From the NCBI RefSeq assembly GCF_005239225.2, contig NC_133293.1, forward strand, positions 16,150,333-16,214,332: a stretch of 64,000 nt of DNA. Direction: 5' to 3'. Position 1 is the first letter of the stretch. Each line of letters begins with the position of its first letter. Below are positions 11,079-24,985 of the stretch, one piece after another. A program made the position numbers and the translations under genes. The notes below the pieces were generated by a model, which was given only the letters and a program-made list of their open reading frames with translations, did no database searches and was not told the DNA's origin. Source of the stretch: Populus alba. Lineage: Eukaryota > Streptophyta > Magnoliopsida > Malpighiales > Salicaceae.

Positions 11079-13432
11079 AATAGCATATATTGGGACCTCA
11101 AAGTGCCTCCGAGGCAGAAGTTGGTGCTTGCCAGATTATTCTTCTCTTTGAACATTTTGCTTGGCCACGGTTACAACTTATTGGCATTAATCCTGATGAA
11201 CCCTTGGGCGGGGATGCTGGAATAGGGCTCTGTTTCATTGTGATCTAATTATGCAAGCTCAATAATGGAATGAGACTATAAGATCTTAAAAGCTTTTGCA
11301 TAATACATCTGCTTTTGCATCTTCCCTTCACTTCCTTGTCGATGCATCTGTGTCTCTCTGTATCATCACTCTTGCCATTGTGTGTGGCTATATCATCACT
11401 GTAGCCATTTTCAAGTAGCAGGAATATTTAGGTTTTCTTTAGTGATAGTTTATTTTTCTTAGATTAATATGGATATTCGGGCGAGTTTTCTTGTCTCCTT
11501 TAATTAATTTTATAAATTTTAAAATTAAAAATTATATGAATGTCGGTTGCCTTCTATCATCTTGGTGTTTAAGAAAATAAAAAAGTCACTCCACTTTCTT
11601 TTGAAACATCTCAATGCTCCTAGGAACTGCTTTCAGCGGGTCCTTTTTCATCTTTTTTTTTTTTTTTTTTTTTTCATCTTTCTTAAGTAGACAGGTTGCT
11701 GTCCTTTGATGACTCGTGAACCAAGGTGGGGCATAAACATTACATTTAACTATACAACTGAAATGACTTGTGAACCGAGGGCTTTTCTTGGATGTGAGTT
11801 TTAACCATACATGCCCATGCTGAAAGCACGTGATGATATGTTTTCTAGCATTTCTTGATAGTTTTTTGGGGTTTGAGAACTATATCATTGTTGCATGCAG
11901 GTTTGTGAGGGGATTCGGGAGTTACTCCAATTGCCAGCAGATAAATCGTTACCAGAGCGTGTTTTTTAATATTTAAGAGATAAAAGTGTACCGCTACGAC
12001 TTTCCCTTCTTTCATAATCAACACGGGGAAACTTTGATGGAAAGTGATGTCCGAGAAAGTGAAAAACAAAAGATTCTTATTCAGGGATCTAGAGGATAAG
12101 TTTGACCTAGTCGCGTCCCTGTTATTTTTCACTTCTGCAAGTTGTCCCTCCTGTAGCGTTGCTGATTTTACTTTTAACCGTTTTAACCGCAAACGTTTAT
12201 TTACCACCAGGAATGCTGTAAAAGCCATGCGGCAATGACGGAATACCCAGGAGTCACAGAACCATGTGGGCAGGAGCTGAATCTTTTAAAATGGTATATG
12301 GAAAATATTTTTTAGACAAAAGTTGACACCTGTTTTTCAACCATTTTTCATTGTGAAACAAACATTGAAAAATAAGAAAAGGAAAATTCAATAAACTTCT
12401 AAATACTGTCAATTTAAAAATATTTTAATTTTCATAATTTTTTAGTATTATCAATTCCTAGTATCCAACAACATCATAATTTAAACCACCACTTTCATCC
12501 CTAGCTAGCTATCACTATCATTGTGGCAACAACAATATTATTATCACCATCATTATCAATTACTATCACTTGATTAGCTATCAATTCATCATTGTTTTTA
12601 TTATTACTGTTATTATTTCAATATTATTATTATCATAACAATTATCATCATATCATTTACTATTATTATCATTATAATTATAACTGTTATAACAGTTATA
12701 ACAGTTATCTTCTTATAACTATCAACATTACGATGCGGGCCAACCTGCATTTCCAACAAATTTAAATGCTAATTTTTTTTATAAAAAAAATAATATTTTT
12801 TGGTTCATACTGATGCGCTGATTTAAAAAAATAATAATAAAAAATATTATTTTGAAGCATTTTGGCATAAAAAGTACTTTGAAAAACAATCTTAACCACA
12901 CTCTCAAACAGGTTATCCAATGTTATAACAATTGTCTTCTTATAACCACCATCACTACAATTATTATACCGCTATTATCATTCATCAGTATTATAAAATA
13001 TTACTGTTATAATCATTACATTACCATTATTACTATTTCTTACTAACAACATAATTTTTTTCATGTTATTATCATTATTTAAAAAATTAAAAATTATTTA
13101 TTTTTTCAATACACACAAATTATACAATCCTAGAAAAATATTTTTGATAGAAAAATATTTTATTAGCATCCATGGGTTTGGGTTTTTAAATGTTTTTTTA
13201 AGAAAAAACATTTTTCGCAAAGCAAATGTACCTTAACAATGACTCGCAAGCTTGCTAGCACCCCTGAGCAAAGATCATCTGCTACCTCCTCCCATACGGC
13301 GCCAACCTAGTGATGGCCTATGGGCCAGCAGTGTGAGTTCTGTGGACATTGAGGTTCACACGTAGAAAAGCCGGGCAATACAAATTTTGTACAGAATTAC
13401 AGGGAACCTGATATCCATTGTTTTTTATTGCT

Positions 13433-13472
<40 letters not shown>

Positions 13473-13473
13473 G
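13433..13473. repeat. GGCACA hexanucleotide tandem repeat
   Basis: There are six or more perfect copies of GGCACA in a row, GC-rich against an AT-rich background. No coding context. Confidence 0.9.
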
Positions 13474-15654
13474 CAAAATTAAGGCCATCTGTATTGTTAA
13501 ACTCAGGAGTCAGAACCTCTATCCTACTACTAGCTAACAGGTAAAACTACCAAGATACATCGATAAAATAATATTTTAAATAATATAAATATAGTGTTTT
13601 TACTATATGTATACACTTCAATAGAAAAAAACTATTTGAAAAGTAAATTATATTAAAATATGAAAAATCAGTGTTTAATTTTTTTTAATAAGTTTGATAT
13701 TATTTTTTTTCTACATTAACTATTTTGTGGATTCACTTTATTGGTTTTAATTTTTTTTAACTTTTTTGAGAGATATGTAGGAATAATATTTGTGGAAAAA
13801 AAAATTTGCATTTTGTTTAGCATTTTTATTAAAGTGTACTGTAAAATAAACATGAAAAAATTAAAATAATATTTTTTTTAATATTTAATTTTTTATTTAG
13901 CACATCCATTAGAGATGCCTTTGAAGGGGGAGTGACATCTTATGCGTGCTAAAAAGCAAAAAAAAAGTGAAAACATATATTTTTATATATATTGTTCAGA
14001 AATACACTGGCACTCTATTTTCTTTTTGAAGAACTAGGGTTAAAGAAAAAAATAAACTGAAGTGTCATGCTCAAATACATTTTTTTTTTATTTAGAAAAT
14101 CGAAAAACTAATTTTTTTAATTTTTAAAATTTATACCAAGTTTAAGAAACATATTTTAAAAATTCTTTGTTGTTTTTTTTTTTTTTTTACAATTTTTCAT
14201 CATTTTTAAAACGAAATATTATGTACAAGCACCTTTTAGTTTGTGATGTAAAAGTTTAAAATTATATATTTTCTACATATTCATGTTTAGTTAGTTAGTT
14301 TCATAAATTTAATTTTCATTACAAATATATATAGTATAAATATGTTTTTAGTTAACAATATTCCACAAAATTAATATTCCACAATAAAATTATCACAAAT
14401 ATAAAATATTAAAATGACTATTATATATAAATTATGGTTTTGATTCTTAGTGAACAATAGATGTAATCTTGGAGTGTTCTTATCGCTATGAGCAAATATT
14501 ATTCATATTTTTATTGAAAAAAACTGCAAATAGAAAAAAGATGAAGAGTCATCTCAATTTTTTTTCCCTTCCCGGCATGTGACTGGCAAACTGGACCTTA
14601 GAATGATTCCCACCTGAAATAGGGTTTGTTTGTTAGGATGGAGGCCAGTGGGAGAAAAGATGCCTCATCGTGAAAAGAAGCAACTCTGGGATTGGACAGC
14701 ACGGAGGAGATGAATTCACTCGTAGCCATCACCAAACAGCTGATGCCAACATCGCTTGTTTCATGCATTGGGCAACGCATGATTTAACCCATCGGGTCAT
14801 CAACAGTGCGGTGTAGTGGAAAGCAACAAGCGCATCGCTATCATTTTAAGAACCTTGATTGGACTGAACTGATGGGATGGGACCGGTAAATGAAAGAAAA
14901 TAACTTCTTGTTTTATAGGCTGTTTTTACTACTGTTTATGTTATTAATACTCTCCACGGCCGCGGCTGTGCATCGCTGTGTTTGTGTGGCAGCAGAGCTG
15001 AATTAATCAATTAAAGGTTTGCTTTCGCCGACAAAAGGAATCAATTCACGGCCACTTCAGATATATCAAGGACATTTATGCTCTTCTTTTCTTTTCTTTT
15101 TCCCTGCTGCGTAGCCACCCATGTATGTGGTTATATGACGCTCTTTATTTTCTTTACCGGATCATGCATATAATGGAGGCAGTCTCTCCGCCCTTATCGA
15201 GCCAACTTTCCGGTGATCAGCGGGCAGATTGCAGTAGCAAGAGTTTTGTTTAATGTATACATGAATCCCAAACACTATGGTTAGCACAGCTTATTGATCA
15301 TAATTAAGTCCCACCATTAACTTAAATATTCTACCTATTTTCTCAGGAGAGGAGCCTGCTGCATGTATACAGTACAAATTATTGCAATACTTCAACAGGA
15401 ACTTTACCAGGAGCTTGGCCAGTTCTGTGTGTACGAAATCAGAATATTGATGGCATGCACTATTCATTTAGCTTAATGAGGACGAGAAACTTGCAGCTGC
15501 TGAACTAGATATACCAAATAATTAAACGGCTATATATGACCTGTTATAGCTCCTGATGATATATCACGTGGTTCTTTTTTGGGTAATTTTTTCCATGTCC
15601 TGAAGGGTATTCTGCAATTTCATACCATTTCTTACAATGAAGGCGGAAATAAGA

Positions 15655-15705
15655 AGAAGGAAGGAGGGGGGGAGGAGGAGGAGGAGGAGGGGAGGAGGAG
15701 GAATG
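15655..15705. repeat. GGA/GAAG microsatellite
   Basis: Purine-only tract of imperfect GGA repeats preceded by GAAG units. On the minus strand this creates a spurious Pro/Leu-rich ORF. Confidence 0.85.
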
Positions 15706-17168
15706 AACTGAATTAAAATCCAGGCTTTATATTTATCACTTGTCAAGACCGTCGAAGAATAAAATCAACCTTTTTTTATCTGAAACAATAAAAAAAAAAT
15801 AGGAGGAAAACTTGTTGAGGAATAACATTACAATCATGAGCCTATAATTTGAGATAAAAAAAAAAAAAAAAGTTTTTTCAAAGACAGAATTGTAAATTTA
15901 TAAGTTGTGTATACTTATATTTTTTAAAATCTATTGAAACGAATTTTACTAAACAAAAAACACAAAGGAAGTGAGCATTTTAATTGATTAGAGTGACATC
16001 AACTCCAAGAAGGCGTTTCTAGTTATGTTTTTTAAGAGTTTTTTTTTTTTTTAAAAAAAAATTAATTGATAATATTTTTTAAAATACTAATATTAAAAAT
16101 AAAAAAATATAGAAAAAATACCACTATTAAAAAATTCATTTCAATAGATTTTAAAAAGTATTCTGCCCGTTAAGGTTATGACAGTAAATATCAGGCTGGT
16201 ACACGTGTCAGATTTTGTGTGGGACCATGCATAACTGGTCCCGTATTGGGGCTGGTCTTTTGCTGAGTTCTGTTCCGTGGGGCGTGCAGTCCCACTCCCA
16301 AGAGTATACTCTCTGAAGAAAACAGATGATATTGAAAAGATCAATGGCTGGCTGGTGCGTCATCAGATATAATGTTTGTTTGTTTTACAGTGAGCGAGAG
16401 ACAGAGCCGACGAGACAAAAGGGAAACTCGAAAACTCGAAAGACAGACTCCACTGTCTTTACTTCATGACCCATATTTATCTTTCCCTTTTCCCTGTCTC
16501 ATGAGCTCAGTATTGTCTCCATTCAATTGGGTTTGGGCTGGCTAATCCTGTCTGTTAAATGAGCTGGTTGGTTTTTATGGACCATTTCTTCTCTTTCCGG
16601 GTCCTACAACTGTCCTCTCTTTTGTTTTCCTTGGTATTTTATATATCTGGTCTTTGTTTCTTTTAATTTCTCTGGCACATAACATGAAGGCTGAATGGGC
16701 TGTATTTTTTCTTTCCTTTGGTTCCTGATCAGGTGATCATCGTCGCACATTTCCTGAAGTCTTTTAACCACTTCCATCCATCAAGATGTAATAATTAGTA
16801 CAAATCGTATCTTAGCAAATATAATTTACCAATTTAATCTACTTGGTTCGTATCTTAAGGGAATAGTTTTGCTTCTTCGCGGAAAATAAGTAAAGATAAA
16901 GAATGGCGCTGTTTGTGCAAGTCCCTGCCATTCAGACAACTTCCGGCCAAACAAGAACATGCGTCGTAGTTCATTGACAAAGAAATGCACAACTCTTGGT
17001 TTGTTGTTTTGCTACGAGGAGGAGGTTCTTAACATCATGCAAGTTCTAAGCGTTCGCATCTAGCCAGCTAAAGTGATAAATGGGCTGCGCTACATTTGGA
17101 GCTAGGTACTGTTTGTATTGATGCCAGTCATTAATTGAAGAATTCATAGGCTTAGACTTAGACAAAAA

Positions 17169-20100
17169 TCAGCAGTAGAACATTAGCTTCTTTAAATTTT
17201 CACTGAGCTTTGGTAGAGGAGCTGCCTTTGGTGGGGCTGCTCTTGAGATTGTAGAAGCATTTCTCATGGAAGCCATGCACTCTGATCGCTCAAGGTAAAG
17301 TCTGCCTCTATATGCAGCCAAGTGAGCATAGTAAGCTGGAGGCACTAAAGAAACTGGCTTGGTGCACCTTACAAATGTGTAGCACAGATTGTAAACCAGC
17401 TTCTGTAGTTCATCAGAAGTGAATTGGTTCTCATCCCACAGGACATGGTAATGTGTTGGCCTGCTTGTACCTTTCACTCCCCAATGGCTGCATAGATAGA
17501 AATCAAATTCCCTTGGATGTGTAATCACAGTGTCCACGACAGTCCCAGGGGGTATATTTTCGTCAGAAAACTGGTTCTGAGTTGAAGATGGATCAGTTTC
17601 ATTCGGAAACAACCTTGTGTGATGTCTCTTCTGGACTACTGCAAAAGTAATGGGAGGCCTATAACCAGGGAATCTAGAACAAGCTTCTCTAATGGCTTGC
17701 AATTCCTCTTTAAGGACCTTATAAAATTGGGTTTCGCTTACTCCGTCCCTAAAGAATATAATTCTTTTGGGAAGTTCATTCAATTCTTGGTAAAAGTCGT
17801 CTAGTAATTCTTTCACCATTTCACCAAGGTCTTGGATGATTTCTTGTCGATGTGTTTGCGACCTCATTCTTGAGACATACTTGTTTGCTGCAGGCCAGTT
17901 CATGCTACCAACCACAGCAGCAACAGATGGACTGATATCGTCGAGCGGGTGAGGATGAGTCACATCAGCTCCCATGAAGATCACAGGTTCATTGGAACGA
18001 AGGAGGCGAGGAATCTGAGAGGGTAACGAATTGTACAAAGCAACTGTGCACCCACCAACTTTTGCATTGATCTTGAGAGCCAAATTAGCCAGAAATTGTG
18101 AGCTCAACTTGCCAAGATTTAAATACAAGCAGCATTGGGTTACGACACCAACACTTGTCTCTGCTATTCGCTTCAAATCTGCGTACCCTTTGTGTTTCTT
18201 CTCCATTACGCATATAAGCAGCTGGAGATTGTTTGATGCGGCGCTGTGTATCTTCTTGAGTTTTGATTCCAGAAGGGAGACGTTATTTAGCACCTGAGTT
18301 GGCTCAAATTGAGGTTTAATCATCGTGTTCTTGTTAAGGAAGATGCCTAATTGTTCACACCTTTGAGATAGCTGGTTTATGAATTTTGGAATGCTGGACT
18401 TCTGATCAAGGGTGCCTCCAAAACTTATCAGTGCCCACCTTTGGATTCTAGTTCCTTCAAAGACATGGCTATCCAGCAGGTTCCACTGGCAATCATGGCG
18501 AGAAGGAATGAGATCTCTTACATGGCCACCATCACCAAGTCTCAGTTTTGGAGGTTGAAGAATTCTGCCGCTCAATCGTGTCATTTCTCTTGAAATTTGG
18601 AGTTTGAATTCTCTTCCCTGGCTGCCACTGTTAAGAAAAAGGTTTACCAAGTTCGAAACAAATGAGTGAAGAATCTAAAAAAAACTAAAGACCGAGTGAA
18701 AATATTAGTTTAAATGAACTTTCAAGAGACTCAAGAAAAACTTTCGCTGGGGCATTCTTTTAGCACTTTTGAAATCACCTTGTTGGGCCAACAGTTCCTC
18801 GCATGACTCCATCTATGATGGCTTTTCGTTCTTTTGGTCTTTGGCAGCCCATCTTAAGTATCCTTGCAGTCTGATCATCAGATAGCTTCCCGAGAAACTT
18901 CTGGCCTTCACAAATCATACAGAGTTCCATAGGAAGATAACATGGTTTGCTCCTACTAATCTGCAAGCATGGTAAGTTTCTGAATTGTATATCGTAGTTG
19001 TAGTGATCCTTGAAGTAACTCAACAACCTCAGATTTTTTCCATCCCTGTCAGAAAACCAAAGATTTTCTGTAGCTTCCTCAGTTAGGCCAAAAACCCGGT
19101 ATCTCTGAACAGTTTCCCTGTGACAAACAAAGATCCTGATGTTCTTTAAGGCCTTCTCCACTTCTTTCCTTTCTTCACCAACCAAACTTCTTTTTTTCCT
19201 TTGAGGAAGGTCCCGAAGAAATTCTAGACGCTTTTGCAGGTAGGGAATTATTCCAATACTTTCATGAAATGCAGTCACAGAGAAATCCACATTGAGAGCT
19301 AGCCCTTGCTGAGTTGGCCGTAGACTTTGAAAGAACCCTCTTAATGCAACCGCTCCACCTCCAATTTCTTTAGTTCCTCCCATTGAACTAGAATACAGTG
19401 ATCTTCCCACAGGTATACATCTCTCCATTGGACTCTCTCTCAAAACAACATCCAAAGCATGCAGATAATCCTGAGGCAGAGGGATCCAATCATCGCCTTC
19501 CTTGCTCAAGTAGCGACTCAATTCCTTGCCATCCAACTTCGAAACAAGCTTGATATTTATTCGAAATAGTTTGAGTTGTTGATGCTTCTCTTGCAAGAAA
19601 TTGAATTCTCCAAAAGGCAGTGATGACTTACTAGTTGGGATTGGGAGGCTAACATAGAATTCAAGCCTATCCTTTTGGAATTCAACAGGACTGTAAAGAC
19701 TTTTTCGGCCATCGTAGGCTGGAAGAGCACCAGAGAGCACAGCTGAATTTTCCTTCACCAGTTTTTGCTTGATCATCCGGGCAACCTCCCTGGAAGGATT
19801 AGGAGAAATTTCCACATTGTAATGGAAAATTCGTTGCGAGGAGTCGAATTGAACAGGGAAGTGGTTGGCAAGGAGAGTAATAACTGATCCTTCTACACCA
19901 CCAGAATCTGGTCTCCTTGCAACCACTAGTGATTGTGTGTTGGCACTCATGACTTTCCTTCCACCATCTCCTTTAAGAGGCCGATTCTTCTGTTGTTGAA
20001 GCCCCTCAAAAGCTGTTCATACATGGTGAAAACTATCCGTAAGTAAATGGAACCAAATTCAATCACTTGGGTATGGTTTGGTCTCATACCAGATCATCTA

Positions 20101-20891
20101 GAAATGGTTAAAAAGATCTAGAGCTAGAATAAAATCAAGAACATTATAGCATTTGAGTCCTATTTATTACAAGTAAAAGAGAAAATCTGTTTGGCATTTA
20201 GATTATATATTTTCATTATTCTCCTTTTGTAAATAATTAGATTCCTCGTTGCTGATAACTCTATACTACTTTAATGTACCCAAAGAGATTAAAATGAAAG
20301 AGCTGTCATAATTTAATAACTTGGTAGTATAAAAGCTCAAAGCAAAAGAACACAAGTACTTCTCTAGAGTCCTTGGACAGAAACAATAAATATAAACTTC
20401 CAAGGGACATACATGCATATAACGGTATCACAAGAAGAACAAGAAATAACTGAAAAAAATTCCGAAACAGAAGGTGGTTTAAGATTAGTAATGTTACCTG
20501 GTGAAGTTGTAACAGCTGGGCTTTTGGTATCAGAGGAGGTATGAGGAGAGGGGGAAGGAGGAGGAGGAGAGGGGTTATTTAGCTTGCATAAAGGTTTCTG
20601 CAACTGGGTTTTCGATATAAAGCTATGGTTCTGAGGGAGAGGTGGTGTTAGAGCAAGTTGGAGAGGTATTGGTGGAGGTAGAGGAAGAAGAGCTGGGTAG
20701 TAACCGGGGTACTGGTTATGGTTAAAGAAACCATATTGATTTGAGTATTGCAAGAGTTGGTGCTGATAGTGATAGTGATACTGATACTGATACTGGTGAT
20801 AATGATGCTTGTGGGTGTTGGTCCTTCCTCTGAAAGTCTTGGTCTTGGTGGTGCATTTCTTGTTACCACTGGACTCTTCTGTCTCTTCCAT
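17169..20891 (-). CDS. AGO7: ARGONAUTE7 (ZIPPY)-type Argonaute
   Basis: Three exons: 20498-20891, 18779-20012 and 17169-18627, with GT/AG borders and matching phases, encode 1028 residues with no lesion. The few-intron structure is typical of AGO7 rather than AGO1 or AGO10. The first ~130 residues are His/Tyr/Gln- then Pro-rich. N and linker domains follow, PAZ lies at about 375-500 (from SVTAFHESIGIIPYL), and MID/PIWI runs from about 560 to the conserved end PLPKLSENLKKLMFYC. Slicer residues are present: Asp764 in GADVTHPHP, Glu805 in THRQEII, Asp837 in FFRDGVSETQF and His at 935-937 in RPTHYH. In Arabidopsis AGO7 binds miR390 in the cytoplasm, cleaves TAS3 RNA and starts tasiR-ARF production, which controls ARF3/ARF4, leaf polarity and phase change. 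Transfer of that role here is by homology. The leader has GA repeats near 21035-21056. Confidence 0.95.
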
Positions 20892-23800
20892 GACTTCGTT
20901 GTGAGAGAGCGAAGCAAAACACGGTGAGAAAAAAGGACTTTGCTTCTCATGAGAAGCAAAAGGAAAGAGAAGACATGGGCTCCTTTAGCAGATATCAATG
21001 CTAGAGTGTCTCAGAAGGAACTGTAGTTAAGGCAGAGAGAGGGAGAGAGAGAGGAGTTCGGGTTTTAGCTCCTGAGGTTCTTTGTGTCTGGTTCTGAAGA
21101 GGGGTTTAATGTTGCTGAAGTAGTGAAGTTCAAAGGAGGGTGTCTGGGCTGGCTTTAAAGAAAGTTAAAAGGCCCCACTCATAAAATGGGTAAGGATGTT
21201 TTGTAGTTATTGCAATCTGTGTGTGTACAAAGCATATCTTAAGGTTAGTAGGGCTACTGATATACCTTTATGATGCATTGACTAGCAGTCACTCTTTTTC
21301 CATAAAACTATCCTCACCTCACTCTCTCTGTTTTTTTTACCCCTTTCTTTCCTGATTCTGCTTTGAAGTCAAATGGGGTGAGGAAAAGCATACATTTTAT
21401 TAGGAGGAAATTATTGTCAGCTGATAGCTACTGGGCTTTCATGTCCTTTACATCTTACAATTTATTTCCTTTTTCCTTTCTCCTTATTTACTGCAGAGTT
21501 TTTTAGCATCATCTTGTTGATCATCCCCATCATTGCCATCCACTTGCATTACATGAATGGACTCGGACTAAATTGTAGCCGTGTTTCATCTATTGGGACC
21601 ACTTTGCGGACCAAAAAGGGGCGAGGGCTTGGAGACATGACAGAAGCACAAGCAAACCGAGCTACCAAGTTTACTTCTTGCTAGTGGTGTGTGCCTACTG
21701 CCTGCCTACAAGTGAAGCCCCTGTGCGAATTCAAAGAAACCCCAATTCCAGGCCCTAATTCTTCAATGGTGTGTTTATCTGCCGACAATCCTAATTACAC
21801 AACCAAACCAGAGGTGGTTTTTCCTCTTGAATGATGCATACATCTACCAACAACGCTTTTATGGACTCTTTTGCAAAAGTTGCCTGGTATGAAGGGGCTA
21901 TCCAGACCTCCTCGTTCCTCATGATGTGTGCTGTGTCTAAAATCCTTTGACATCAGTAGGGTTATTATGAATGCAAATGTTCTGTTACTCCCGTGGACGG
22001 AGGCATCTTAAAGGTTTGGGTGTGATGTAGCTTGGGTTAAAATTTTATCTATATTTTTTTTACTAGTTTTATGCAAAAAAAATTTATAATTCTTGATTGA
22101 GTTATTAAAAAATTTTAAAATTTACATGGAGCATTCTAATATGATGCTTTAACTTGACATTAAAATTTTAGAATTTTTGAAAAAAATTCAGAAATTTGAT
22201 GAAAAATCATAATTTGATCCAGTTTTATGTTATTGGATGTAATTTTTAATTCGATCATTAGATTGAGCTTGAAATTTTACGAGGGATCTTCAAAATATAT
22301 TGAATAAGATCTTGTTAAAATTTTAGGATGAACGGTACTTGGTAGTGCTAAAAAAAACCGTCAAATAAAAGCAAAACGACTCATTAAGAGTAAAATAATT
22401 ACTTGCCATTAAAAAATAAAACAAATCAGCTCTTCCTTTCTTTTATATGTTGCCAACTGGGCAGAAGCAGAATAGGAAAAGAAAGAAAAGAAAAGGCAAG
22501 AGAGAAACAAAGAAAAGTAAGGGAAAAACATTAAAAAAAAAATCCAAAAAAAAAATAAAAAAAAGTGAGAAAATAACCTTTGTAAACTTACAAAGTCTAA
22601 CTTATAAAACATTAATGTAAAAAGAATCAAGTGAAGGAAGAAGAAATTGAGAGAGGAAAAAAATTTAATTACTTTGTTTTTCTAGTTGACATGAGATTGT
22701 TATTTTATCTCGATTGAGGGGTTCTTGTAATATTATCAATTCAGATTCAATTATAAATTAATTATATTTTACAAAACATATAACTTTAATAGTGTTTATT
22801 TTTATTTTTACTTTAATTTTATATATTTTTAAATTTATTTTTAAAAATATTTTAGATAATTTATTTGAATTAAAATTTTACTATTAACTTTAAAAATTTA
22901 TATATACAAGTTAATAGTTAATAGTCCATGCTAAGAAAAATTCTTGATTCCGCCGTGGGTTCCTCCCTCTCCCCTCTCTGTCTGCCGCCGGTATTGAACA
23001 TACATGCCTGATACATAGGCGTGGGAAGTCACTCATCCCCTGCCTATTCACCATAAACAAAAGCTAATTCTAGTAGGCGGCAAAGATGAGTATCACCAAA
23101 ACTATCCTCGAATACAAAAAGACCACCTCAACGCTGTATTTGTTTTTGTTTTTTTCTAGCCATGATCTGTTCACATGGTATTTATTCTCACCTTCGGCCT
23201 CCCCTTTTGCCTAAGCTTTTGTTAACATGATTAATGGAGGTGGGGAAGAGATTGGGGGCCATTCATGCACTTGGGAAGGTGGGTCTTTCCAAATATTTTT
23301 AAGGATAAACATTGTTGGAATGTGGTGATGGGACAATATCATTAGTGTGGAGCCTAGGATAATTCAAACCTTTTTTTATTTCTTATAAATCTGGACCACA
23401 TCATGCCCACTAGCATCGTCCACTGCTCTTGTTTATATGAATCCTTCAAGATATTGACAAAAACAGACGATTGGTCAAACAATCACAGTTTCCAAGTTAC
23501 AGTAAGGCAGACACGTGGCACCATGATATTCCTTGCTGAGCCACTGTGTCACAGTGCAACTGCTTGTGTAGAGGAAAGAAGTTTTACTCAGCTCGTTAAC
23601 TTTGATTCGGATTTTTGTAATTATCTTCACTGAATTAGACTCCCAAAAAAAATAATTATATCACCACTCTCAAGTCTCACCATAAAAGTTGTGATGATGG
23701 GTTTTTTAAATTCTTGTATTGCTTCATTTCTCCATTTTCTATTATTGAGCTGAACGAAAAAGACCAATTGTGATTGGTTGCATTCCCCAAAAAACATGTT

Positions 23801-24286
23801 CTTGCCAGGATGATGATTTCTTAGTCTTAATAACTCTTGTTAATGTAACTCCATCCTTTTCCTCTAGGCATCATGCTTTCACACCAGAGATTAATGATTC
23901 CTAGTCTACCATATTGGCACTGTAAATCTTTTTTTTTTTGTTTGACCGTTTTATAAGATTAAAGAAAGTGTGCAGGTCTCAATCAGGGGGCTACGGGGAA
24001 GATAGGCCTCCTAGGAAGGAGACAGATAAAGAGGGAAAGGCATGTAAATCCAACAGTATAAACGAATCCACATGGTATAGAAGAACCGATGATGTAAGCT
24101 TTGGTAGTTAACACATGGTTTGGACCTTTATCAATGTCAAAAGGTTCAGGGGTGGAAGAAGATAAGAGGGAGGCAAGAGAAGCTTTGAATGTTGATTCGG
24201 GGGCCCAAAAATAAAAGCAGGACACGATGTATTCTATGATGCAAATTAAATACGGAAAAAACTGTGCAAATGGGGTTGAGGAGGAG

Positions 24287-24313
24287 CTCTCTCTCTCTCT
24301 CTCTCTCTCTCTC
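24287..24313. repeat. CT dinucleotide microsatellite
   Basis: Perfect CT run of about 13 units. Confidence 0.85.
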
Positions 24314-24956
24314 AAGGAGAGGGGGGTTAGAAGATAAAGTTTCCCGATCAAGTGGCAGAGGACAATCACTTAAAAGCGTGATTATTCAAACACCCTCTGG
24401 ATCTGCTAATCAGTGAGATACATGAACACATTTTTCATGAGCTGGATCAATAGTTTGGAGTCGTTCTCGCCCTTTGGACAATGAGAAGACTACATTACTG
24501 CAACCAAAATGATCAAACGAAAGCAGCACGCATGGTCGGTTAATTCCAGCCATATCTTGTCCAAGATCATTGTCCAAAGGGTTAATATTTCTTTTGATGA
24601 CATTTGCGTTCTCTTTGTACCCGAAGAAATTGTTCATGGAGTTGTTAGCTGGCGTGTCCTGCATCCCTAACACCTCAAAGAAATGAGGATTTTTTTAATT
24701 TTTTAACTCGTAAAGCACTCATGGGCAGCATTGCTAGATCAAAACAACCTTAAGCAATCCCCATGGAGAGCTAAGGATCCTCGGGTTATATCGCTGCTTT
24801 CCTAAGCAAAACCATGATTACAGTGCCTCAATTAGAGCATTTCAATGGTTTAAACCCTTTTCATGAATGGTATAACAAAAAAATTACAGAGGACGAATTC
24901 TATAATTTCTAATCATGTATAATGCTGCTGGTTCAGGTAGAGAAAAAAACAGATAC

Positions 24957-24985
24957 GTGTGCGTGCGCGTGTGCGTGCGTGTGTG
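24957..24985. repeat. GTGC/GTGT microsatellite
   Basis: Alternating purine-pyrimidine run of GTGC, GCGT and GTGT units, the kind of sequence able to adopt Z-DNA. Confidence 0.75.

Larger units (their letters stand above)
9236..11969 (+). pseudogene. UXT/prefoldin-alpha-like gene lacking an internal exon
   Basis: Exons read 9236-9330, 9739-9768, 9965-10048, 10143-10207 and 11901-11969, all with GT/AG borders; phases agree across the first four. The product starts MMDSNIQEKVHKVEEFFDG, continues through FEQQKM, RTMVNLGSVLYMQ and PDTHRIFVDVGLGFHVEFTW, and ends GIRELLQLPADKS. This is the small coiled-coil UXT/ART-27 family, prefoldin-alpha-like co-chaperones, typified by At1g26660. Exon 4 ends in phase 1 but the last exon starts in phase 0. 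The expected segment of about 35 residues between them, the second helix of the coiled coil, cannot be found in 10208-11900. That interval instead holds a MITE-like insert and a 139-bp tandem duplication. The gene is probably a deletion pseudogene; a strongly diverged exon that I missed is the alternative. Confidence 0.65.
11970..17168. other. intergenic, repeat-rich
   Basis: No gene is supported. 12300-13240 is AT-rich, with ATT/ATC-type trinucleotide runs and flanks resembling a degraded MITE (GGAAAATATTTTTTAG at the left, a matching AAAAAACATTTTTCGC end). 13430-13475 holds a GGCACA minisatellite. 13560-14560 is extremely AT-rich. 15655-15705 is a GGA microsatellite. The stretch nearest 17168 is the 3' flank of AGO7. 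Confidence 0.5.

Noticed and set aside
15564..15746. Pro/Leu-rich minus-strand open frame
   Set aside because: Produced by the GGA microsatellite.
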